A stretch of DNA of 64,000 bases, taken from Symsagittifera roscoffensis. Taxonomy: Eukaryota > Xenacoelomorpha > Acoela > Convolutidae. A program made the position numbers and the translations under genes. Under the pieces are notes generated by a model, which was not told where the DNA came from, did not search any database, and saw only the letters and a program-made list of their open reading frames with translations. Below, one piece after another: positions 40,551 through 51,500 of this stretch (positions are counted from its first letter, which is position 1; each line of letters opens with the position of its first letter). The stretch spans positions 43,474,688 to 43,538,687 of the forward strand of contig NC_087069.1 in assembly GCF_963678635.1 (NCBI RefSeq), read 5' to 3'.

Positions 40551-41369
40551 GGAGTAAGCTGTCCTATGACGCTTCCCTTTCGGTGATTCATGCATGATGG
40601 TCTAAAGTCCCGAAGGGTACTTTCACCATACCGGCTGAGTAACTCCATTTCTAAGGTAGCTCCAGTAAGAGTGCGGTCACTCCTCGTGGTCTTTTAACTG
40701 GCTGATCTTAATCCTGCCATGAGGATGGGTGGCACCATCGTTACATAGTATAATGATCTGGACGTGCCCCATGTCCATGAAGTCTTCGAATCGCTTTCAT
40801 TTAGCTGAGTTATTAGCCTTTGCTGAATGTTCAGAATCCCTTTTCGTCTTCACATTTTTTCTCAACGTCACTTTGCTACCAATTTTCATCTTCATATCGT
40901 TGATCTTATCGATCACCATTTTCAATCGCATCTTTCACTTTGGAGTTCTGGTCAGGTATACGATTTCCTTGTTGCGTCGCCTTGATCGGAGAGTAATTAG
41001 TTTCACTTTCATCAGTGGCGGAACCAATTATCAAATCGCTTATTCTCCCTTCATGTTCATCCAGTTTATCAAAAATTTCCCGCATCAGCGGTCTGTTCAG
41101 ACCTGTCTTCAACATCGACTGGGTCCTGTAGCATTGCACTACTGTCCCGACTTCTTCCATGAAAGCAACTCTGTCCATATCACAGCAACTCTGTGCTGTG
41201 GTGAACTTCCCACTCTTCTTCTGGCAAGGTTCCCAAGAAAGGTACTCGGGCTGCGCTTTTTATTCTTCTCCTACGTGGAGACTTCATTGACAGTTTCATT
41301 GCAGTGGCTTTAGTCTTGCGAGGGGAGCTGCTCTTCGGCAAGTTATGGCTTAAGTTCATAAAGGCTGAG
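40551..41369 (-). repeat. Repeat R, copy 2
   Basis: 819 bp, direct copy of 33531-34338 at an offset of 7020. On the right, the - strand sequence of D changes to + strand 3' UTR of fragment X at AAAGGCTGAG/TAATCTC. C has AAAGGCT at the equivalent UTR position, so the inversion joint shows about 7 bases of microhomology. Confidence 0.8.
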
Positions 41370-41794
41370 TAATCTCTTGAAGAGGGAGATTGTTTTATTG
41401 TTCTTTCTTACCACAGAGTTCCTTAATTTTATTATTCAGGACAATAACAGCTAAAATTTCCGAAGGGAAGAAGCATGGTAGGATAATTTTAGCTTGTTGG
41501 TTTGCAGAACTGTCCTGCAAACTAACACTTTTTAAAACCTAGGAGAAAAAGTTTTAAATCAGGGCATTGACGTTGGAAGTCAGAAAAAATGTTTTATTTT
41601 AAGTCATATCCTCAAAGTGCAGATTAGTGAATAAATTTAGAAGGCTATAGTAGTGTAGTATGATGCCATTTATATTCTGCAGTGAGTCGATATAACGCGG
41701 ATAAAATTAATTTTGTGCATTTTGTAAATTCTGTTCGATGACACTGTACCAATTTTACAAACAATGCGAGATTCAATGGGGACATTGATCGGGT

Positions 41795-42715
41795 TGTCCG
41801 GGGAGTAAGTGACATTCGACCAGAATGGACAAAACTGCAGATTGGATGGATTCGAAATTTTAGCAGCTAACCTTCAGAATTGACGGTTTTAGTAGATTAA
41901 CTACATTATTGGGACAATTAGCCAAAGAAGGTTAAGATATTCTGGTATTTTGAAATTTTAAAAAATCGAATTGATGACGTAATAATTCTGAGAAGCGTCA
42001 AAAATTGCTATTTTGGAAGAAAACCAGAAAAAATCAGAACAACAATAGTTGCGATAGCGATAACTACGAGAATTGTGATTGAAAAACGACAACGTATTGC
42101 AGAGTTAGCAGAGACCGTTCCGAGTTGCAACGATTGTGCCACAATAAATCGTTGGAAGGTCGTTCACAACAACGGTTAAGGGTGGAAAAGCAGCCCTCCG
42201 GAAAGAAGACAAGGTTGTTATTTACCCGGATTCAAGAAACAGGAGGGTTCTCGGGACTTGGACTCATATCATTTTATACAAACTTTTAGCTTCCTGGTTA
42301 TGTCTTGAATTGAATTTAATAACATTTGAATTCATTTTGCAAGGATGAGAATTTAGGAGTTGGGGGAAAAGTTTGATCCATCTTCGATGGAGATGATGAT
42401 TTTCATCTACTGAACAAAAACAATAGTAATATAATAAGTAGTAGTAGCCCTAATTTTAGGAGTGACGTCTTGGTATGAGGATACTGAGACCCAGCCATTA
42501 GCTCACTAAATTTGCATGTAAACAAGTTAATTTGAGTGTTATGACCTAAGCCGAAGGCAGTAACGTTTTTGTCGACCCGATGTTAGAAAGACCACCAAAA
42601 AACTGGCTTTGGTAGAGACAATGAAAAGCATGTAGAGGTTAGTTTAGACGCTGGCCAGTCGTTTTATAGCCTAGCTTCATTTTCCGTCGATATGTACTTC
42701 CTGGCGAATGTTACA
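41795..42715 (+). repeat. LTR 1 of fragment X
   Basis: TGTCCGGGGAGTAAGTGACA to CTGGCGAATGTTACA, 921 bp. Preceded by ATGGGGACATTGATCGGGT. The hairpin stem is TTGCAACGATT/AATCGTTGGAA with one mismatch. Confidence 0.75.
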
Positions 42716-42808
42716 TAAAAGTGATTTATTGCATTTTGTAAATTCTGTTCGATGGCACTGTACCATTTTTACGAACATTACGAGATTCAATGGGGACATT
42801 GACCGGGC

Positions 42809-43729
42809 TGTCCGGGGAGTATGTGATATTCGACCAGAATGGACGAAAATGCAATTTCGGATTATTAGCAGCTAACCTTCCGAATTGGCAGTTTTGGAGG
42901 ATTAACTGTGTTATTCGGACGATTGAACGAATCGGGAAGGCTAGAATATTCTGGTATTTTAATTTTTTTAAAATTTGAACGATGACGTCATATTTCTGAG
43001 AAACATCAAAATCGGCCATTTTGGAAAAAATCCAAAATAAAACAAAACAACAATAGTTGAGACGGCGACAACAACGATAATCGCGATAAAAAACAACAAC
43101 GAGAATTGAACGAGCAGCAGAATTAGCAGATACCGCTTCGAGTTGCAACGATTATGTCGCTACAATCGTTGCAAGGCCATTCACAACAACGGTGAAGGGT
43201 AGAAAACAGCCTTCCGGAGAGGAGATAAGGGTGTTATTTCCCCGGATTCAGGAATCCGGAGGGGTCTCGGGACTTGAACTGAAATCATTTTTTATAAACT
43301 TTTAGCTTCCCTATTATGTCCTGAATTGAATTTAATTAACATTTGAATTCATTTTGCAAGGATGAGAAGCTAGGAGTTGGGGGAAAGGGTTGATCCATCT
43401 TCGATGGAGATGATGATTTTTATCTACTGAACAAAAACAATAATAATATAACAAGTAGTAGTAGCCCTGTTTTTAGGAGTGACCTCGTGGTCTGGGGATA
43501 CTGAGACCCAGCCATGAGCTCACTAATTTTGCATGTAAACAAGTTAATTTGAGTGTTTTGACCTAAGCCGAAAGCAGTAACGTTTTTGTCGACCCGATGT
43601 TAGAAAGACCACCAAAAGAACTGGCTTTGATAGAGATTGTGAAAAGCATGTAGAGCTTAGTTTAGACGCTGGCCAGTCGTTTTATAACTTAGCTTTATTT
43701 TTCGTCGATATGTACTTCCGGCGAATGTT
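42809..43729 (+). repeat. LTR 2 of fragment X
   Basis: TGTCCGGGGAGTATGTGATA to GGCGAATGTT; the final ACA is changed or lost, so the right edge is uncertain by a few bases. Hairpin at 43143-43174 is perfect. Confidence 0.72.
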
Positions 43730-46380
43730 TAATTAAAGGGAATTAATTCTTTCAGTAGGAGTAGTAATAGTACCCCCATGTGATTTTGAGCTTTTTCAAT
43801 TTTTTGTTTGTTTCTAACTGTTCAATGGTTGATCCCCACACCGCTCAATATATACAACGTCGAAAATTATAAAGCTTTTCTCAACGCCGAAAAATTATTA
43901 GCTATTCACAATGCAAAAATATTGTTTCAATCACTCTTCTGAGAAATACAAACAGAAGAATTACTGTTTTAAATATATTTCTGAGAAATACAAAACGGAA
44001 ATTTTACCAAATCGTGGTGTTCAAACAGGTTTAACGCAGAAGAACCCGGAATTTGAACGAATACTAGACTGTGATGTCGGAAATTAGCTGCAGTTAGTTA
44101 TCTTCAAAACAATTGTTTGAAATATGGAACAAAACATTTTCGACTCTGTGAATAGATTTTCAGTTTTCGGCGCTGTGAATAGTTTTTTTAATTTGGCGCT
44201 GTGAATACGTGCCTTTTCAATAAGTTATATCGACTTAGTCAACTTATTTTGCGTAATTTCGAGGGCAAATATATAGAAATAAATCCGTTTGGGATTGTGT
44301 TTCAGTTTGGATGGGTCGTATTAACAATCGGGACTCGAACTGAAATCATTTTTTATAAACTTTTAGCTTCCCTATTATAAACATAACACATAGCTTCCTT
44401 CGTATAAACATAAATTTAATGAAATTTTTTATGACAACAGGTTTTTGCTCAAAGTTTGTCGACTTTGTTGCCGCTCTTAAAATCATTTGTTCTTTTAAGG
44501 CCTGTTCATGAACTTCATTTGATGCAAATATGAAGTTTTTGTAGCTGTAATTTTTCAACTTTTGTCAAATTATTTTTTCAAGTAATGTTTTACATAATTT
44601 TTTACATAATTTTTCAGAAATGTTTCAACTTTTTTCATTCAATATTTTATAGGGCAGTGTGTTTTTTGCATCCAAAGTCTTGCGAAGTTCTTCTTTGCTT
44701 ATGTGTATACTTTCCGAGCGATTATAGCATTGGTGTAGCACTCTAGTGTCAAAACTGACTCTGAATATTGACCAAAACGAATCCTTTTTGGGACAAAATA
44801 TTGTTTATTTTGAACAATTACCACTAAAACCTAATTTTCACTGTAAGAGTTTGTTTGAAAAGTTGTGAATTTCTTTTTCACTGAGGTGAAGTTCTTGGAC
44901 GAAAAGTTCTCTGAGATTAACTTATGCACCTGGCAACTCGCTGTTGCGAGTTATCATTTGCCCTGTTGACAATTTTGTAGAAGATAATGAGGGAACGACT
45001 GCTCTCAATCCAATTCTGTAAATCCGCAGCAACAAGAACATGTAAATCGATAATTGGCTGCTGTGCAGTAGCTCAGAATGTTCTGACGGTAGTTTTCAAA
45101 AAGAACAACGAAACGTTTATATTTGTATAAGTGTCGTATTTTGTGCATGGTGTTATTAACGGATCTGAGTGAAAGACCAAAACGATTCGATAGTACTGAA
45201 AAAAGCAAACAGGCGATACTAGTCGTAAAATAGGCTATATTCGATAGAAATAGTAAAATAATCATATTTGACTACTGTTTTTGTCGAAAACCAACTGGAA
45301 ATGTTTTGAAAATTTTTATATATTTTCTTTGCTAGAATTTAACTGAATTTCTGAAATGTTTTATTTCCAAGATTGCGTTAACTAAATCGAAAACTGATTT
45401 TATTGGAGTAAAATTAGCGTTAAAAGTCCCGAATAAAAGTCTTATGGCTTATCCTTTTAAAAGATCTACTCGCTCGAAATTAGACTAAAACTCAAAAATT
45501 TCAAACGACACTTTTGTCTCGACATTACATGTTTTGGAATTTTTTATTGACAAAAATGCTGTCGAAAGGGTTTCATGCTGATAGTTTGATGATATTTTTT
45601 TTAATTCTGACCCATTCTGATGATTTTTTATCGTACCAGATTTCGCGTGGACAAAAAAAACTTCAAAAACACACTCGAATACAAAGTTTAATGGTCGAAA
45701 TGACAAGGATACCTGGTTGATATGCAAGTAGCGCAATAAAATTAGAAGGCAAAAAAACGAGAAAATGATTACACACCTTTTGTACATCATTGAATTTAAA
45801 AACAAACAATTTTTAAAAGATGATCATAGATCAAGAGAAAATGAAACAAGGTCTCTACAAGACACTTCCAAAAGTCAACCAATCAAAGCAACACCGCTAT
45901 AGTTATTTAACAGTATTAAATAACTATTAACATTTTGCTGAATTGCTAACATTTTTGGTATTTGTTCTTTTTCCAGTGAAATTTTGTTCCGGAACTATTT
46001 TCAAGCCTGTTTGCTATCGGTTCCTGAAATCTTCGCCCGTGTTCGTTTCCGGTCTTTCCCTCCAGTTTTGCAAAGCTTCTATTTGAGGGATTTTTGGGTG
46101 TTGTCTGTCAAGTCTTTATAGTCTCAGCAACTCTGCTAACCTCCTATCCACATGCTTGCAAATGCTGTCCTACAGGGGAGTCCTCTTTGTAGAGTGCGTG
46201 TGTACTCTTAGCTTCTTGTCGCATTTTCTGCCCGACATAGTTGAAGAACGATCCAATAAACGTAAGCTTTTACATGACTTTGGATTTCAATTCAGGCGCA
46301 ATGCAAGTTTTGAGAAATGGCAAGCATTATTTTTAATTTTTTGGCAGTAAAAATTGTTTGTGCCCCAAGTTTATGACGCT
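43730..46380. other. AT-rich intergenic stretch
   Basis: No supportable gene. Positions 44329-44378 are a 50-bp piece of LTR (matches 43266-43317 with one difference). 45485-45805 shares a diverged repeat with 48265-48471; translated on the - strand, both contain a FFxHxKSGT block. 45005-45265 on the - strand (ANYRFTCSCCCGFTEL) might be the degraded C-terminal part of the Penelope-like relic to its right, but this is weak. Confidence 0.4.
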
Positions 46381-46389
46381 CTCACAGCT

Positions 46390-47400
46390 CGTAGTTACAA
46401 TGGATTGCCTCGAAGTAGCAGTGTCAAACTGGGGGAGAGTGTTTCGACCATTTCTCGTTTCTCTGATTTGATGCTGGAAGTACTAAGTATATCTTAACTT
46501 TCTTGTCCTCAATCCGACCAATTTTCCCAATATTGAGTTTCAATCTGTTGTAATCGGTTTTGTGACATTGCTCTGTCAAAATTTACTTAAGATGAACTAC
46601 TTCTAGAAACCCGATTGACCGTCCCCTCTCACATTTCGATCGTAACTCTAAAAAGTGCACCTTCTAAAATTAAGATTACAACCGGTTTTTGTGGAATTCT
46701 GGTAACACCCATGAGTGATATGTATTGCCCAGTGCCAAAATATACACCAGGATCGTCCTATCAGTTCTAACTATGTCATCCAAATATCTTATTTAAATTT
46801 TAACACATCCCAAACCGATACGTTTTTGGTTGTCTTAAGCATGTCCTGTAATTCCATACTGTTTCAGCAGTGTGTGCGCTTTCGAAGTGCGATACGTTAC
46901 CACAATTTAAGTGTTAACATTTCAACCCAGCTGCGCTTTATGAACCTTAGTTCCACATGTTACTTTTTTCGACACCCAAGGCAGACTAGACTTAGATCTT
47001 CGTTGGTCATTTTAAGTAGTTCTATCATTAATGCAGATTCGAAGTCTTTCGGCCACCTCTTGGCTAAAATAACAGCAAGGGAGGCGCCCATTGCCGGAGC
47101 ATCTTTTTGTTTATACCACAAAACGTTTCAATCAAAATTGCTTCATCCTCAAAGCCAAACTTATTATTATTTTTTGTTTTGCGAGTTGGGTAGCTCATAC
47201 AATCTCCGAGGATATTTCATCATCTTCTCAGTCTGGAACTTTAGTGTCCAGATTTTTTACATCAAGGCAATTTATACTCTCATCAGAGTCAAGTTTTGTT
47301 TCTCCAAGATCACCCTGGATAGTTGAGTGTTCGTTTCTTTTTGTGCTCTTCTCAAAATTTTATCTATGTTTTGATCAGGTGCTCATAGAGATACCAGGTA
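46390..47400 (-). pseudogene. Penelope-like reverse transcriptase relic
   Basis: No long frame is open, but the - strand shows RT motifs in order: CLDVKNLDTKVP (47227-47281, motif A region), WYKQKDAPAMGASLAVILAK (about 47060-47125, motif B of the AMGSPLAPxLA type typical of Penelope-like elements) and RYLDDIV (46769-46788, motif C). FHKNRL and further fragments follow. Many stops and shifts indicate old age. A LINE or DIRS origin is less likely given the motif B form. The + strand ORF 46715-47326 is its antisense. Confidence 0.55.
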
Positions 47401-48532
47401 AAGAAAGGACTAGTCGTTAGGTGCATTCCTTGTTTGTATATTTTTTGCTTATCTATACAGGCTGTCCTCCAGGCCTCTGCCTCCACCACCACGTGGATCT
47501 TAACCTAATCTGCTGTGCCTCGCTAATTTCATTTCTTCTCGTCTGTGTATTCACTGCCACCTAATTTGGAGTCCATATAAAAATATGGCTAGAAAATTCA
47601 AATAACTGACATTTCAGATTTGAAACTAGTCCCGAAACAAAAAGTTATAACGGAAAACAGCAAAACTTTAAACTATCTCAGAAGCTTAATGGAAAATTTT
47701 ATTAAAGGTTACGTAATTTGATTGTTCAAAAGAAAATTTATCATTTCGTTAGGTTTTTGAAATCATTTTGTTAACAATGTAAAAAGTTTAAAGTGCTGAT
47801 GATGCACAAAGCGCGAAAACGTTTAACTCAGTTACCTTTTCAAATTGTGTCGCTTTTTGTTCGCGGTGTGGTTGTGTCGTTTTTTGTTCGCGGCCTCCAG
47901 CTTAGTCCTTTTCAAAAGTTTTAGTATATTATGTGATTTCGGCTGTTCTAAATCTTTTTCCACAGAAAACTATGTTGATTTTGCGGAATTTTTTTCTCAA
48001 GAAAGCGGTCAAAGAAACTTCGAACGAAATCTTGTGGCTTCCGCTTGAATCATAAGCTACTATATGACCTACTTGCTGGCTTTGCTCGATCGAAATAAGA
48101 ATAATACTTTAATAAGAATAAGCTCGACACAGGTTATTCTCGACGCAGCAAACATCTTGAAATGTTTTTAAGTCAATTTAAATTTATGATAACTGTGAGG
48201 CATTGCCTCCTATAGTCGTTTCGTAGTGTCACAAGATCTTGAGCATATCAACTCCGGTAGCTTTTCAATGGTTTTTAATGCCGTTCGAATGAGGACTAAA
48301 AAACTTTAAATGTAATATATCACGCAATCCGATGATTATTGTGGTGCCTGATTTTCCGTGAAAAAAAAAAGAAAAAACTGAAGCAAATCCTAATACAAAG
48401 GTCCTTCTCATTTTCAGTGATCGGAAATGGTAATAATTGACAGATTTTGTCTTCGAGTGCTGTTGAATCATTTTAAAACTAAGAATGTCTTGAGCTACTT
48501 AAGCCAGGTTTTGGACTTTTCAGATTACTGTG
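47401..48532. other. Upstream region of the FXR-family gene
   Basis: No gene is seen. The promoter should be here or further left. A polypyrimidine tract and AG (TTTTGGACTTTTCAG ending 48523) lies 9 bases before the start codon, so the first visible coding exon is preceded by a splice acceptor: either a cis 5' UTR intron or a trans-splicing site. Confidence 0.45.
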
Positions 48533-48577
48533 ATGTTGAAAGTGGAAATTCGCAACGATAATTCAGCGTATTACAAG
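48533..48577 (+). CDS. FXR: FXR exon 1
   Basis: 15 codons, MLKVEIRNDNSAYYK then GTGAAC. It matches the family start VEVRG.NGA.YK. ATG 48533 is chosen because homology begins there. Phase 0 at the end. Confidence 0.85.
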
Positions 48578-51500
48578 GTGAACTTTATTTGACAATTAAT
48601 TCAACTCAGCTGTAAACTCGCTGTGAAATCTAAGATATGGACAATTAAGTCCTATTGGCTGATCAATAACGTTTTTAGTAGGTTTTGAAAAATAGTTCAA
48701 TCAGATTTTCTGACGATTGTTAAGGACGATGGAGGTGTTAGCCCGAGAGGCTCTTGGCTCTTTGTTACTCGATGCCGCTTTAACTGAAGATTCATTCGAT
48801 GATGGTTTCTGATTATTTATATATACTCTTTAGGGCTTCATTGTAGCGATTAAAGATGACACAGCCAAAGTCAAATATGAAAGCAGGTTAGAACGCGGTT
48901 TAAAATACATACTTGGCAATTTAGTGCGATGAAATTGAACTAGAAAGATTTTTCTGAAAAAAAATTGTTAAAAAAATGTCATAAAATATTGGTTTCCACA
49001 AAAAATTAATTGTAATACATTAGTTAAATAACCTTAGAATTTTGTCCTTTTATTATTGGAGAAATAATTGCATTTCAATAGCGATTATTTATCTAAATTT
49101 GTTGTTTAACCCATCCCATCATTTTTGCATTGAAAAAGTGTCATTGAGTGAGGATTTGCGTTTGATGTTAAATGTTTTTTTTTGCAGCACACAAGAACAT
49201 GTAGTTCCTTTCAATTACCTCCGTGAGCCAAGTGAAACGTCTAACCTTGACATTGGCTTGCTTCAACTGCAGGAGGAGTTGGAAGTTTTTGTAACAACTA
49301 GAGACAATGAACCGGCAGCTTGGTGGCGAGCGAGGGTCAAAAAGAAAGGAGACACAGTAAATGATAATTCATTCAGCTTCTTTGCGTATTCTATGAAATG
49401 TAACCTAAAAACGCGCAAAATATTTGAATTGTTCATCTGTTGCGATATATTTTGTAAACGAGCTTTATGGGTTTTAAAAGTTTGTTTTTCAACTCAATCG
49501 GCTCGAAAAGTATTTATGGTTGCGATTAGCAAGAATTTTGGAACCGGAAGGGGTCATTCTCATGATGGAAGGACCGAATGATGGAAAAATTTAAACCTAT
49601 CAGCATCGTTAGACTTTCCTATTGGCTGAACAACTTTTGCACAAAAGCGAAGTCATTATCAACAGAAATTGAATTAAAGCTAAACAGCTAAGTTTTGATT
49701 TACAATTCCTGGAGATAAACAATGTATAAAATTACTGAAAATAAGTTTCTAATATTCGGTATCTCCATCAAACGGGAATATAAACCTTTTCTGTTCAGTT
49801 TTTGAAACAGCTCCCGATTCATTTTAATTTGGTTCCAGTGGATTCAAGTGGATGTGTTGCTCCCTGATGGACAAACAACACCGGAAGTTGTCAGCAATGG
49901 AACCTTCAGAAGACCCAGCAAAAAGTGGGTTAATTATTCGTCATCTAAAATTCATGTCAAATATTTATACAACGGAGGGTAGTGCTATACTAGCGCAGCC
50001 CCTTTTTCAGCTGTCTAAAAGTGAAATGTTTGCGGCTCATTTCAATAGTACAAGCTATGCTTTTTGCTGTCGCGTAAATATTCTTAAGTAAAAGTGTAAT
50101 GGTATAGAGCGTTTGCTCTATTGCATATTATCCATATATTGATTATAAAATCGACAGGCTTCAGTAAAAGAAGCGATTTTTTATGTCATGTAACGCAAAG
50201 TTTCGCCTCTATGATAATTATACCCAATTCCTGAGCGAAGTTATCTTAATTTGGCACAGGTTCTGAAGAAGAGATTTATCCAAATTTATTTTTTTTGTTT
50301 AATATGTTTCTTGTCTAAGTTTCATTAGTTTTGTTTTTTTTTTGGCAAAAAAAGATGTTTTTCACCTCCTTTTTTTTTCATTTATTGGAGATTATCTTTT
50401 ATTCTTTCTTTTATTCTCTTCATTATAATGTTCATTATACAGTTGTCCTTCATCATTTCACCCAGTCAAAAAACCCTTGGAATTTTATAAATTAGGGAAG
50501 TGTAAAGGAAGGTGAAAATGAGTTTAAAGATAATGAAGGACTTCGATTTATTTCAGACCACCCCTGACGAAAGACAGCTTCCAAGTGTTTGAATTTCCAT
50601 GTGATGACAACCGGATTCTTGAGTTGTAAGTTATCAAAACCATTCTCAGTGTACCAGAAGAATTGATTATGATTGTGTTGTCCCTGTCGCAGTGATGATT
50701 GGTGTTCAAAATGAATTTAAATGTTTAGTTTAGTGTCCAATGAAATTGCTGATTGCAAATTGTTTTCTATCGGGTTGCCAGTGTCATTAAGTTGCCACGA
50801 ATAAGCAAGGTATGAAATGGAAAGAAATTTTAAAACTGTTTGCGTGCTCTGAAAATTCAAAACGGATTTAGGTGGTTAAGTTCATTGTTTTTTTTTTGGA
50901 AAATGCCTAGCATGTAATCTTTTAAGCTAAAAAAATCTATGGCAGTGTTTTTTTTCGTGATGGATAATAAATGAAAGTTTGTCATGGAAGTGATGAATAA
51001 ATCTTAAAAATTCCCGTGGTAACCCTGTCTATGAAAAAATTTTCTGTATTTTTGGGTGTGTTTTGAAGATATCAGGAGCATTGTTTTCTGGAAACTTCAA
51101 CGTAAGTAGTTATGACTGACGATTCATTATTTCGGATTTTTTTCCCGAAGATTTCTCTATCACTGGATGGAGAAAATTTGTTCCGAAGTTTTTTGGAAAA
51201 ATTTCTGGCTGGTAGCATTTTTAGCAAAAAATTCTATGGCAGTATTTTCTTTTCGTGATGGGTGATAACTGAAATTTTGTCATGAAGACCCGTGGCAACC
51301 CTGTCTATAAAAAGTTCTTCGTGATGGGTAATGAGACCCGTGGCAACCCTGTCTATAAAAAATTCTTTGTGATGGATAATAACTGAAATTTTGTCATGAA
51401 AGTGATGGAGAAATCTTAAAAAGACCCGTGGATACCCTGTCTATAAAAAGTTCTTCTGTATTTTTGAGTTTGTTTTGAAGATATCAGGAACATTGTTTTC

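Larger units (their letters stand above)
33531..41369 (-). mobile_element. Element D: rearranged accessory-module mosaic
   Basis: On the - strand: R copy 2, central part of the terminal ORF (39300-40430), then an abrupt join at about 39300 to a macrodomain ORF, helical ORF, SGNH hydrolase, long unknown ORF and R copy 1. Gag and Pol are absent. The order before 39300 is the part that should follow R, so D looks like two overlapping pieces of one long element sharing R, joined out of order. It shares family and LTR type with C, judged from the accessory proteins. Confidence 0.6.
41370..43729 (+). mobile_element. Fragment X: 3' UTR and two tandem LTRs
   Basis: The 3' UTR (41370-41794) matches A and, inverted, C. 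It is followed by LTR 41795-42715, a 93-bp spacer and LTR 42809-43729. The whole is an inverted copy of 19474-21838. Confidence 0.8.

Noticed and set aside
46715-47326. 203-residue + strand ORF
   Set aside because: It is antisense to the Penelope-like RT motifs and has no recognisable domain.
48729-48812. ATG GAG GTG TTA... as FXR exon 1
   Set aside because: No similarity to the family start and only about 20 bases from the exon 2 acceptor; the exon at 48533-48577 fits.
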